DNA from: Prevotella dentasini JCM 15908
GTDB lineage: Bacteria; Bacteroidota; Bacteroidia; Bacteroidales; Bacteroidaceae
DNA: 64,000 bases
Assembly (NCBI RefSeq): GCF_000614065.1
Contig: NZ_BAKG01000006.1
Location: forward strand, 62,001 to 126,000
Direction of reading: 5' to 3'
Shown here one piece after another: positions 1 to 7,765 of this stretch. Under the pieces are notes generated by a model. That model was not told the origin of the DNA and searched no databases. It saw nothing but the letters and a program-made list of their open reading frames with translations. Each line of letters opens with the position of its first letter. Position 1 is the first letter of the stretch. The translations under genes and the position numbers were made by a program.

Positions 1-504
1 GTCTTCTATGACGCTTACTCCCGGCACTCGCCGTATCACTTCCCCGGCATCGCTGTCCTGTGTCTTCTGTATTTCCTGCGCCGATACATTGCTTATGATG
101 ACCGGGCTGCTCTTCACGCTCTGTATGGCTGCCGATTCGGTATTGGTTCTTTTTACGGCCGTAACCGTTACTCCCTCCAGTTGTCTTTCGTCTACTGCCA
201 TATCCACGAGCAGATTGCCTTCGGATGCCTCATCAGCCTGAACGCCGTCAATCTTCCGTGTCCTGTAACCAATGAAGTTGACGACCAGACTATAGCGTTG
301 TGCCTGCAGTCCGCCGACCGTAAAGTTTCCGTCAATGTCCGTTACAGCCTTTTGGCTTGTCCCCGTAACCTCTACGATGGCACCGATAATTGGTTCCTGT
401 GTCGTTTTGTCAATCACTCGCCCGGCTATTTTCTGTGCCGAGGCATTGAGGATGGATAAAAAAAGCAACAGCACGACCGCTATTCTCCTTTTGCTTGTCT
501 TCAT
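1..504 (-). CDS. TonB-dependent outer-membrane receptor, N-terminal part (cut by window edge)
   Basis: This reading frame has no stop up to the left edge, so only about 168 N-terminal residues are present. It starts MKTSKRRIAVVLLLFLS and has a signal peptide ending at ASAQ (about residue 24). A carboxypeptidase-regulatory-like domain follows (about 25-105; GRVIDKTTQEPIIGA, the VTDIDGNF turn and FIGYRTR). The start of a TonB plug comes next (about 110-168; VEVTVTAVKR-like segment LEGVTVTAVKR, then GEVIRRVPGVSV). This architecture is typical of Bacteroidota TonB-dependent transporters, which import nutrients across the outer membrane using TonB energy. The substrate cannot be told because the barrel is missing. 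A TAATTTTG -7 box lies upstream at 539-546. No SusD partner is visible because the gene reads out of the window. Confidence 0.88.
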   Translation of the reverse strand, partial: MKTSKRRIAVVLLLFLSILNASAQKIAGRVIDKTTQEPIIGAIVEVTGTSQKAVTDIDGNFTVGGLQAQRYSLVVNFIGYRTRKIDGVQADEASEGNLLVDMAVDERQLEGVTVTAVKRTNTESAAIQSVKSSPVIISNVSAQEIQKTQDSDAGEVIRRVPGVSVIED

Positions 505-538
505 CTATTCAATACATTAATATTATATCTTTCGACTG

Positions 539-546
539 CAAAATTA
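539..546 (-). promoter_or_regulatory. -7 box of the TonB receptor gene
   Basis: TAATTTTG on the minus strand fits the Bacteroidota TAnnTTTG -7 consensus and lies 35 bases before the receptor start. No well-spaced -33 element is obvious. Confidence 0.45.
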
Positions 547-756
547 TAGCAGCGATTTTACAAAGCGATTACTATTAAATGATGAATACATTAAAAACAT
601 ATCGCAAAATGGTTACAGGCGTATGTTAATTTAGTTGTTGTTCCAAGCGTACGTAGCCGATTGTATAAGCGTATATAATAATAGGTGATAGGACGCCTTT
701 ATAATAAGTTCCTTTTAAGTGGCATTTGTTTCCTTATACTTCGATGATTCGTTATT

Positions 757-783
757 CCTGTAGGGACAGACACCTGCCATTAT
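757..783. repeat. Dispersed repeat, GTAGGGACAGA type
   Basis: CCTGTAGGGACAGA followed by CACCTGCCATT matches 5934-5961 nearly base for base. Looser copies lie at 6032-6061, 39657-39685, 48221-48250 and 56131-56164. The surrounding 505-946 interval holds no credible gene. Confidence 0.5.
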
Positions 784-823
784 ACTTTAACAACAATAAT
801 CATCCTTACACTTTGATAATATT

Positions 824-902
824 TGATAACTGAAGAAATTATAACATCATTTCTCTTCAGTTATCACGCAACAGACTTTGTTTTTACGAAAAACAAAGTC
901 TG
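824..902 (-). terminator. Two hairpins downstream of the TonB-C-domain gene
   Basis: Two perfect inverted repeats follow one another: 13-bp arms at 824-836 and 854-866 (TGATAACTGAAGA), and 14-bp arms at 872-885 and 889-902 (CAGACTTTGTTTTT) with a 3-base loop. They lie 45-120 bases past the stop of the minus-strand gene at 947. A terminator role is inferred from position; there is no clean U-tract after either stem. Confidence 0.5.
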
Positions 903-946
903 CATGGAAAGGCAAAGACATCCTTATGTTTTTATAAGGAATGGGA

Positions 947-2209
947 TTACTCCAACTTAAAGGTTACAGGCAGCATGAATCTAACACGCACAGGCTGTCC
1001 CTCGTTTCTGCCCGGCTCCCAAAGCGGCATGGAGCGGACAACGCGAACAGCCTCTTCGTCCAGTCCCTTTGAAGCAGACCTTACGACCTCTATATCCGTT
1101 ATGGAGCCGTCTTTGTTGACCACGAACGATAGGATGACGCGGCCGCTGTTGCCGGCTTTTAACTCAGCTTTGGGATAAACGGTGTGCGAAGAGAGGTATT
1201 CCAATAATGCATGGTATCCTCCCGGAAATTGCGGCATCTCTTCTACAATGGTAAAGCATGCGCCTTCTATATCGCAATTAGCAGGGCCTTTTGAGTCTGC
1301 CTCCTCTTCTTCGTCTATATCCATGATGAAGAAATGTCCGTTGTGCTTCTCTACTTTCAGTGAAAAAGTATAATTGTTTGCTATTTTATCAACTACCTTG
1401 TACCAGCCTTTCCGTCTGTCTGCAAGTATGGTACATTGTGAATTGTCAGGCGTACTTCCTATCAGGGCTGTAAAGAAATAGATATGCTCCCCGTCTCCAT
1501 TTATTTCCCTTAGATTATGTTTCAATTTCTTTCCTATAAATTTCTGAAACAGATATTTTCTGTAGGCAGAGGCATCGAGGTCAATGGTCAGATAAGTAGA
1601 TATATAGGAGCGGAAGAAAGCAGAGAGAAAACTTGCGGCATTGGGTTGAAATTCCTGTATCTTTTGGATACACGAGTAGAAGATGGAGTCTGATGCGGCA
1701 AGTTTCAAATCGGGAGGAGTAATATATCCTACTTTCCGCTTGCCTTCTTTGTCTGTTACCATCCTAATAGGAATACTTATCCATTCCTTTGTGAATGAAT
1801 CGAAGAAGCTAACCCGATACCATCCGCCCTTTAACGGCTTCACTCGAAATGTCCGCAACGATACTCCTGTATAATTTTCTGTTCGCGTAACAGGATCGAA
1901 ACACTGCTCGTCGTACAGCGACAAGTTGTCTATGAATGTCTGGGTAACATATTTGCGTTGCCTCCGTTGGTATTCTTTCCATTCAGAAGTATCTTTAAGC
2001 AGAAAGGTATAATAAGCCCTGATGATTTCGATGTCTTTTGCTGTATCAATCGCAGTGGCAGGCTGCTGTACGAAAGCCGTTGTAGTATCGGTATCTTTCT
2101 GCGTTGTGGACGGTGCTGTGCTGCTACGCGAAAGCAGCCAAATCATTATGCCACCACCAATAAGGACGGTCAATGAACACGACAATATCAGTTTTTGGGT
2201 TGGTGTCAT
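947..2209 (-). CDS. Membrane-anchored protein with C-terminal TonB domain
   Basis: About 420 residues from the start at 2209 (MTPTQKLIL). An in-frame ATG at 2272 would add 21 hydrophilic residues. One membrane segment lies near the N-terminus (about 8-25), then a Thr/Ser-rich linker. Two related stretches follow, each with a WYRV/WYKV motif, resembling DUF3828-type domains (weak inference). The last 95 residues are a TonB C-terminal domain: FPGGYHALLEYLSSHTVYP, GRVILSFVVNKDGSITDIEV, EEAVRVVRSMPLWEPG, ending VTFKLE. In Bacteroidota such proteins span the periplasm and contact TonB-dependent receptors; here a receptor gene lies immediately downstream. Whether it really energises that receptor is unknown, since no ExbB/ExbD is nearby. 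I prefer 2209 because a near-consensus -7 box (CATATTTG) lies between the two possible starts. Confidence 0.75.
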   Translation of the reverse strand: MTPTQKLILSCSLTVLIGGGIMIWLLSRSSTAPSTTQKDTDTTTAFVQQPATAIDTAKDIEIIRAYYTFLLKDTSEWKEYQRRQRKYVTQTFIDNLSLYDEQCFDPVTRTENYTGVSLRTFRVKPLKGGWYRVSFFDSFTKEWISIPIRMVTDKEGKRKVGYITPPDLKLAASDSIFYSCIQKIQEFQPNAASFLSAFFRSYISTYLTIDLDASAYRKYLFQKFIGKKLKHNLREINGDGEHIYFFTALIGSTPDNSQCTILADRRKGWYKVVDKIANNYTFSLKVEKHNGHFFIMDIDEEEEADSKGPANCDIEGACFTIVEEMPQFPGGYHALLEYLSSHTVYPKAELKAGNSGRVILSFVVNKDGSITDIEVVRSASKGLDEEAVRVVRSMPLWEPGRNEGQPVRVRFMLPVTFKLE

Positions 2210-2372
2210 GGCTGACTTGGATTTTTCACTATAATTTTCACAGATACAAATATGCTCATTCCCATTCTTCAACTTGCAACAATCCTATCTTCAAATAGGG
2301 TATGCAGCAAGGTTTATAGCCTAAAATAGCTTCAGACAAATGAAAAGGCACTTTATAAATAGTGCAGACTGC

Positions 2373-3212
2373 CTATTTCTTACCCGTCTTTCCCTTCGAC
2401 CGAAGTATCGCCCACGCGCCAAGGGCAACGAGCGGAATACTGAGAATTTGTCCCATGTCGAGCGGCAGTCCCGACTCGAAGTCTACCTGAACTATCTTCG
2501 TAAACTCAATGAAAAAGCGGAAGGTGAAGATGAGCGTGAGGCAAAGGCCGAAGTAAAGGCCCGTTCCTACCTTCTGCGGACGACGCCTGTAAAGGGCGAG
2601 GATGAGAACGAAGATGACGAGATAGGCAATGGCCTCGTACAATTGTCCCGGATGGCGCGGATGGGTATCTACCTTATAGAAGATGAAAGCCCATGGCACA
2701 TCGGTTACCTTGCCTATAATCTCGGAGTTCATCAGGTTGCCCAGACGTATGAAGGCAGCGGCGATGCCAGAGCAGATACCGAAGAAGTCGAGCACAACCC
2801 ACGTGTTCATCCTCGATTTTCGGATATACAGGAAGAGCGAGATGAGCAGCCCGACCACTCCGCCATGCGACGCCAGTCCCTGATAGCCGATATACCGCCA
2901 CGTGCCGTCGGCAAGATGACGGAAGGGAATGAAGATGGAGACTATCCCGTCCCACGAGGTGAGGAAATCCTGCGGCTCGTAGAAGAGGCAGTGCCCGAGG
3001 CGCGCGCCTGCAAGAACGCCGAAGAAGACGTACAGGAAAAGCGGCTCAAACTTTTCGGACGGATACTTGTGCCGCTTGTAGAGCCATTGCATCAGGAAGT
3101 AACCGATGACAAGGCCTACCATCCAGCACATGCCGTACCAGCGGATGGGCAGTGGCCCGAGATTGAAAATGGTCTCGTCGGGCTGCCAAGGAATATATAG
3201 GAGACTGCTCAT
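2373..3212 (-). CDS. lgt: Prolipoprotein diacylglyceryl transferase
   Basis: A 279-residue polytopic inner-membrane enzyme that moves diacylglycerol from phosphatidylglycerol to the lipobox cysteine of prolipoproteins, the first step of lipoprotein maturation. Family motifs are all present: GARLGHCLFYEP (about 69-80), YQGLASHGG (about 110-118, with the essential His), FIRLGNLMNSEIIGK (about 154-168, the Lgt signature) and HPGQLYEA (about 187-194). About seven hydrophobic segments are visible and the length is normal. It lies 67 bases downstream of ychF on the same strand, separated by a strong hairpin, so it is probably transcribed separately or by read-through. Its clients in this window include the lipoproteins at 15851, 42372 and 47144. 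Confidence 0.96.
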   Translation of the reverse strand: MSSLLYIPWQPDETIFNLGPLPIRWYGMCWMVGLVIGYFLMQWLYKRHKYPSEKFEPLFLYVFFGVLAGARLGHCLFYEPQDFLTSWDGIVSIFIPFRHLADGTWRYIGYQGLASHGGVVGLLISLFLYIRKSRMNTWVVLDFFGICSGIAAAFIRLGNLMNSEIIGKVTDVPWAFIFYKVDTHPRHPGQLYEAIAYLVIFVLILALYRRRPQKVGTGLYFGLCLTLIFTFRFFIEFTKIVQVDFESGLPLDMGQILSIPLVALGAWAILRSKGKTGKK

Positions 3213-3232
3213 GACTATATTTTATTTCTAAA

Positions 3233-3269
3233 GTCCTTTGTGTTGCGACAATGCCGCAACACAAAGGAC
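3233..3269 (-). terminator. Hairpin terminator of ychF
   Basis: Perfect 15-bp inverted repeat (GTCCTTTGTGTTGCG at 3233-3247, partner 3255-3269, 7-base loop) starting 10 bases past the ychF stop. On the minus strand it is followed by TTTAGAAAT, a weak U-rich tail. Confidence 0.65.
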
Positions 3270-3279
3270 ATGGTGAAGA

Positions 3280-4382
3280 CTATACATTGAAGCGGAAATG
3301 CATGATGTCGCCATCCTGAACGACGTACTCTTTGCCTTCGATGCCGAGCTTTCCGGCTTCGCGGATGGCGGCTTCGGAACCGTATTTGAGGTAGTCCTCG
3401 TACTTGATGACCTCTGCACGGATAAATCCTTTCTCGAAGTCGGTGTGTATAACGCCGGCACACTGCGGAGCCTTCCAGCCCTTGTGGAACGTCCACGCCT
3501 TTACCTCCATTTCTCCGGCAGTGATGAAGGTTTGCAGATTGAGCAGGTGGTAGGCCTTGTTGATGAGTCGGTTGACACCGCTTTCCTCCAGTCCGAGTTC
3601 GTCAAGGAACATCTTCTTGTCCTCGTAGCTTTCAAGCGAGGCTATGTCCTCCTCGGTCTTGGCAGCAATAATCATTGCCTCGGCACCTTCCTCAGCGGCA
3701 ATCTTCTCGATGGTCTGGCTGTACTGGTTGCCCGTCTTGGCACTTTCTTCGTCTACATTGCACACATAGAGTACGGGCTTGGTGGTCAGCAGGAAGAGGT
3801 CGTGAGCCGCCTGCTGCTCTTCCTTGCTCTCGAAGCTGACGCTGCGGGCGTTCTTCCCCTGCTCCAACACCTCCTTATAGGCTTCGAGCACGGTTACCAT
3901 CACCTTGGCATCCTTGTTGCCTGCCGCTGCTATTTTCTGCTGTTTGGCAAGCTGTGCCTCGATGGTCTCCAAGTCTTTCAGCTGGAGTTCGGTGTCGATA
4001 ATCTCCTTATCCTCGAGCGGACTGACCGCCATGCCGCCCTCGCGGACGACATTTTCGTCGTCGAAACAGCGGATAACGTGGATAATGGCATCACATTCGC
4101 GTATATTGCCAAGGAACTTGTTGCCCAACCCTTCGCCCTTGCTGGCACCCTTCACGAGTCCGGCAATGTCTACAATCTCGCAGGTTGCCGGAACGATACG
4201 TCCCGGATGGACAATCTCCGCCAGCTTGTTCAGACGCTCGTCGGGGACAGTTATCACGCCGAGGTTCGGTTCTATCGTACAAAAGGGGAAGTTGGCTGCC
4301 TGCGCTTGGCACTGCTCAGACAGTTGAAAAGGGTAGACTTACCGACGTTCGGCAGTCCTACAATACCACATTTTAATGCCAT
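3280..4382 (-). CDS. ychF: Redox-regulated ATPase YchF (OLA1 family), one-base frameshift
   Basis: The N-terminus [17 protein letters not shown] (P-loop) is in a different frame from the rest. Restoring one G at about 4305 (GCCAAGCGCAG to GCCAAGGCGCAG) gives [18 protein letters not shown] and an uninterrupted 367-residue protein, the normal YchF length. Other motifs: [20 protein letters not shown] (switch region), the CNVDE adenine-specificity motif replacing NKxD, and a C-terminal TGS domain ending [14 protein letters not shown]. YchF is a nearly universal ribosome-associated ATPase. A true knockout is unlikely, so the shift is probably a sequence error. Confidence 0.93.
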
Positions 4383-4415
4383 ATCTTTATCTAAACGTTT
4401 ATTTTCTATTGGGTG

Positions 4416-4446
4416 CAAAAGTACACAATAAAATTGAGATAGGCAA
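4416..4446 (-). promoter_or_regulatory. Promoter of ychF
   Basis: TTG at 4444-4446, 20-base spacer, then TACTTTTG at 4416-4423, close to the Bacteroidota sigma-ABfr consensus, 33 bases before the ychF start codon. Confidence 0.65.
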
Positions 4447-4692
4447 CAGAAAGCCACAAAAGGGTGAAGCAAGGTTGCAGTTGGGAGAGAGGAGGTGTGG
4501 ACGGAGATTTCGGTTCGCACGGCTTCCGGAACGATGGCTGATGGTGGGCAGGACGGTCCTTGCAGCCCCACGGGAGGAATATTAAAGAGACAACGACCTT
4601 ATGGGTACGTTTCCGCATGCAAATATAGGCGTTTATCTCCCACAAACGCAAATTATCGGGAACAGATGGGTCGTAGGATTGTTTTATTTTTG

Positions 4693-4700
4693 TAATTTTG
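4693..4700 (+). promoter_or_regulatory. -7 box of the acyltransferase gene
   Basis: TAATTTTG fits TAnnTTTG and lies 32 bases before the chosen start at 4733. Confidence 0.45.
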
Positions 4701-4732
4701 CCCTCGTATATTCAACGCCTCACACAAACGCA

Positions 4733-5674
4733 ATGAAGCAATATCACGAACTCAATTTCACACGCGCAGTACTTATCCTGCTGGTCGTGCTCATCCATAT
4801 CGTACACTTCGGCAATCTATATCCCGAAACGAAGGCAGGGATATTGGCGTTTATGATGCCCTCGTTCCTCGTTCTGACGGGCTATCTGGTGAACGTAGAG
4901 AAGACCGTCGGGCAGTTCGCAGTCTATCTCTGGCGCATTTTCCTGCCTTATTTAATAATGGTAGTGGGCTTCTCGGTACTCTCCTTCTTCCTGCCCGTCC
5001 GCGACGGCATTACGGAACTGTCGGCAGCGATACTTGCCGAGAAGGTTTTTGTGTCGGCAATCGGACCTTATTGGTTTCTATACGTGATGATGGGCTGCGG
5101 AATGGTCTATTACCTGAGCTTCCGTCTCCTTCCGACAGGCAAGAACCGTTTCGCCCGGTTGGCAGTCTTCGGCTTCCTGCTCATTCTCCTTTCGCTCGTC
5201 CTGCCGCTGATGTCGGTGCAGAATGTGGCCTACTACTTCATCGGGGCAATGCTCCGCCAGTGCCGGTGCGACTACAATTCTGTTTTCCGTCCTACCCCAT
5301 ACGCCCTGTTGCCCTTCGTAGGCTTCATCTTCATTCTTCAGAGCCGCGACTGGGGGAGCATAGCCATCGTGGGGGCGGTCTGCTCGTTCATTTCTTTTTG
5401 CGGATGGGTCTACGGCCGTCTCAACGGCCCTCTGGCGCGATGGATGGACTGGATAGGCATGAACACCCTGCCCGTCTATCTCTTTCATCCCGTCTTTACG
5501 ATGGCCGGAAAATTCTATCTCCGATACTTCGATTGGGACACGACGGGGCTTGTTTTCACCCTCCTCACCCTCTCGTTGAGCGTTGCAGGCTCTTTGGGTA
5601 TCGCTCTGATTCTTGACAAAACCCGTCTCTCGCTTGTCTTCGGGCGCAGGGCTTTCATCAGGGAAATGGCTTAG
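4733..5674 (+). CDS. Acyltransferase family 3 membrane protein
   Basis: 313 residues, about ten membrane segments. It opens MKQYHELNFTRAVLILLVVLIH, with the N-terminal conserved Arg and His typical of acyltransferase-3 (OafA/WecH-type) proteins, and ends with an LPVYLFHPVF segment also usual there. Such enzymes O-acetylate surface or secreted glycans using cytoplasmic acyl donors. An earlier in-frame ATG at 4601 is rejected: a TAATTTTG -7 box at 4693-4700 places transcription start after it. The acceptor is unknown; the glycan-synthesis cluster at 18-22 kb is a possible source. Single gene, divergent from ychF. Confidence 0.8.
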   Translation: MKQYHELNFTRAVLILLVVLIHIVHFGNLYPETKAGILAFMMPSFLVLTGYLVNVEKTVGQFAVYLWRIFLPYLIMVVGFSVLSFFLPVRDGITELSAAILAEKVFVSAIGPYWFLYVMMGCGMVYYLSFRLLPTGKNRFARLAVFGFLLILLSLVLPLMSVQNVAYYFIGAMLRQCRCDYNSVFRPTPYALLPFVGFIFILQSRDWGSIAIVGAVCSFISFCGWVYGRLNGPLARWMDWIGMNTLPVYLFHPVFTMAGKFYLRYFDWDTTGLVFTLLTLSLSVAGSLGIALILDKTRLSLVFGRRAFIREMA

Positions 5675-5811
5675 GAAACGCCCGGCAGTGCAGGACAACC
5701 ACGACTACAATACCTTAGAAATCGCAGGAAGACGCAGGACGCGAAAATCAGTATTCCCACGTTGGGTTATTTCAAAAAAACAGACGGCAGCCCGGCTTCC
5801 CCATGCCCATA

Positions 5812-5906
5812 TTGCGAACAAGCCCGTTTCGCATGGTGAAAGTGGCGTTTTCGCATGATGAAAACGCCACTTTCGTTTCGCGGAAACGGCACTTTCATTT
5901 CACGAA
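5812..5906. repeat. Palindromic GAAAGTGCC module array, copy 1
   Basis: Contains TGAAAGTGGCGTTTTC and its exact reverse complement 7 bases later (CATGATG spacer), then a third module ending GGCACTTTC. The first 46 bases, from CCCATATTGCG, are identical to copy 2 at 10292. It lies about 140 bases after the acyltransferase stop. The rest of the gene-free interval 5675-6393 holds two GTAGGGACAGA-type repeats and an AT-rich promoter region. Confidence 0.85.
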
Positions 5907-5933
5907 CTCAACAGTTTGCAGAAAAGACCACTG

Positions 5934-6061
5934 CCTGTAGGGACAGAACGCCTGCCATTGTGCTTAAACGATGACAGCACGCTTTATTTTCAAATTATAG
6001 ATTTCCTTATCTCATAACAATTTTTTCTCTTTCAGGGACAGCCCCTGTGTCTGTCCGCATG
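5934..6061. repeat. Two GTAGGGACAGA-type repeats
   Basis: 5934-5961 (CCTGTAGGGACAGAACG, then CCTGCCATTGT) closely matches 757-783. 6032-6061 (TCAGGGACAGCCCC, then TGTGTCTGTCCGCATG) is a more palindromic relative. Confidence 0.45.
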
Positions 6062-6349
6062 CGCCTGTCTCTCTCCGCATATACGCTTTCCACTCGCTTT
6101 CAGCCAGACATGGCGGCTGTCCCCACTACTGATTTACACCCTGACATTTTGGGGAATCGGCCTGAATTTCTCTGTCGTTTGGTCTGATAGACGCCTTATT
6201 GAATATCTTTAAATCGTTTAGAAGAAAATACTTTTCAAAGCAGAATAGTCTCAAGAAAAAAGTAAGGAAATATAACCGTTTCTCTATTAAAAAATCTAAA
6301 TTAAACAAGAATAACTATCAAATCAATATTATTTTAGGCAAATTTTTAA

Positions 6350-6357
6350 TATTTTTG
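6350..6357 (+). promoter_or_regulatory. -7 box of the first Omp28-like gene
   Basis: TATTTTTG, 36 bases before the start at 6394, in a strongly AT-rich leader. Confidence 0.45.
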
Positions 6358-6393
6358 CCAGTGAAAACATATTACTACATAACAACCTAAGAG

Positions 6394-7737
6394 ATGAAAC
6401 AAATTTACTGCCTACTGATTGCGTGGTTGTCATCTGCCTGTTTATACGCACAAACCAACGCAATGGAAATTAAAGATTACTCCATCTTTGTGGCCCTGAA
6501 AGGAACCACAGCTCAAATGCCCGTATTGGTTAGCAACGTGGGTTCTGCCGACATTCGCAACATAGACTACGTGATTACCTGCCCGGAAACAGGAGAAACC
6601 AAGGAGTATCATTACGATATTCCCGCTTCGCTCATCTGTATTCCTCAAGGAGCTAAGTCGACTATGCTGAACCTCCCTGCCACAGCAGGAACAGAAACCC
6701 GCATACAAGCAAATGAGCTGAAGATAGTTAAGGTAAACGGTCTTCCCAACGAGGCAGACGAAGATAAGGCTACTTCAAAGGGCCGGATTATCACTGTGGC
6801 CCAGCCGTCTCAGCACAGAGTACTGATGGAAGAGTTTACGGCTACATGGTGCATCAACTGCCCACGGGGCATTGTAGCCATGAGAAAGCTTCAAAATCTG
6901 TTTCAGGATCGCTTCATCGGCATTGCCATCCATTTGGACGACATCATGTCGTGCAGCGGATATAATGCCCTTATCAAGAAAGTCGAAGGCGTTCCTTATT
7001 CTATGGTTGACAGATGGCGCGACGGTGATCCTTACTGGGGACAGGAGTATGGCGGTTTCGGCATGAAAGACATTGTAGAAACCTGTCTCAACCAACAGGC
7101 AGAAGCCTCTGTCGAAATCTCGGAGCTGAACTGGAGCGACGATTTGCAGCAAATAGACATTGCTACGGATGTCATCTTCCAATATAATAGGGACGAGGCA
7201 CCTTATGCACTGGGATACGCCGTCGTAGAAGACAGTCTCACAGGAACCACGAAAGACTGGTGGCAGAAAAACAATCTGATGGACGATTTGGAATTTTCAT
7301 TTGACGACGACTTCAAGGAGTTCTACAAAGGTGAAAGAATCATCAAGGACATGGTCTACAACCACGTAGCTATGGGAGGATGGAGAACAAGTAAAGGATA
7401 CGACGAAAGTATTCAGGCACCTCTTGTGGCCGGAGCGAAACAGACTCACAGGCAAAGCCTCAACTTGTCTGCCATCACCACTATTCAAAACAAGAAGAAT
7501 CTGAAAGTGGTGGCTATGCTCATCGACCGGGAGAATAACAGGATTGTCAATACCGCACAGATGGAAGCAGGCAGCTTGATTCCTACAACTGCCATCGGAC
7601 ATTCAGTCGCTGACAATGCAGAAGTGCACGTAACAGGGATATATTCTATAACCGGCGTAAAGCTGAATAAAGTCCCGAGTGGTGTCTATATCGTGAAATA
7701 TTCTGACGGAACCACCGTCAAGAAAGTGAATAAGTAA
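6394..7737 (+). CDS. Secreted Omp28/thioredoxin-like protein with C-terminal sorting-type tail (CINC)
   Basis: 447 residues. Signal peptide MKQIYCLLIAWLSSACLYAQ. An N-terminal beta-rich domain (about 25-130) precedes a thioredoxin-like domain containing EEFTATWCINCPRG (Cys153 and Cys156). The extreme C-terminus, VPSGVYIVKYSDGTTVKKVN, resembles the short tail of many Prevotella secreted proteins and of type IX-secreted cargo. The family is called Omp28-related; enzymatic function is not established, though the CxxC suggests disulfide chemistry in the periplasm or at the surface. A paralogue at 25494 has CGWC at the same place. The LRR gene begins 28 bases downstream, so the two are probably co-transcribed. 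Confidence 0.78.
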   Translation: MKQIYCLLIAWLSSACLYAQTNAMEIKDYSIFVALKGTTAQMPVLVSNVGSADIRNIDYVITCPETGETKEYHYDIPASLICIPQGAKSTMLNLPATAGTETRIQANELKIVKVNGLPNEADEDKATSKGRIITVAQPSQHRVLMEEFTATWCINCPRGIVAMRKLQNLFQDRFIGIAIHLDDIMSCSGYNALIKKVEGVPYSMVDRWRDGDPYWGQEYGGFGMKDIVETCLNQQAEASVEISELNWSDDLQQIDIATDVIFQYNRDEAPYALGYAVVEDSLTGTTKDWWQKNNLMDDLEFSFDDDFKEFYKGERIIKDMVYNHVAMGGWRTSKGYDESIQAPLVAGAKQTHRQSLNLSAITTIQNKKNLKVVAMLIDRENNRIVNTAQMEAGSLIPTTAIGHSVADNAEVHVTGIYSITGVKLNKVPSGVYIVKYSDGTTVKKVNK

Positions 7738-7765
7738 ACTTTAATAATGCCAAAAGATTACAAGT

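Noticed and set aside
4302..4307. Programmed frameshift in ychF
   Set aside because: No slippery heptamer with downstream structure; the same kind of loss occurs at many unrelated places.
3298..4431. Long plus-strand open frame (377 codons) over ychF
   Set aside because: Antisense to a clear family gene, no known motifs, low-complexity composition typical of a shadow frame in GC-rich coding sequence.
4601..4735. Upstream start of the acyltransferase gene
   Set aside because: The -7 box at 4693-4700 lies within the extension and the extra residues have no family match.
5812..5906. CRISPR array
   Set aside because: Repeats are short, imperfect and palindromic with 7-base spacers that recur between arrays; no cas genes.
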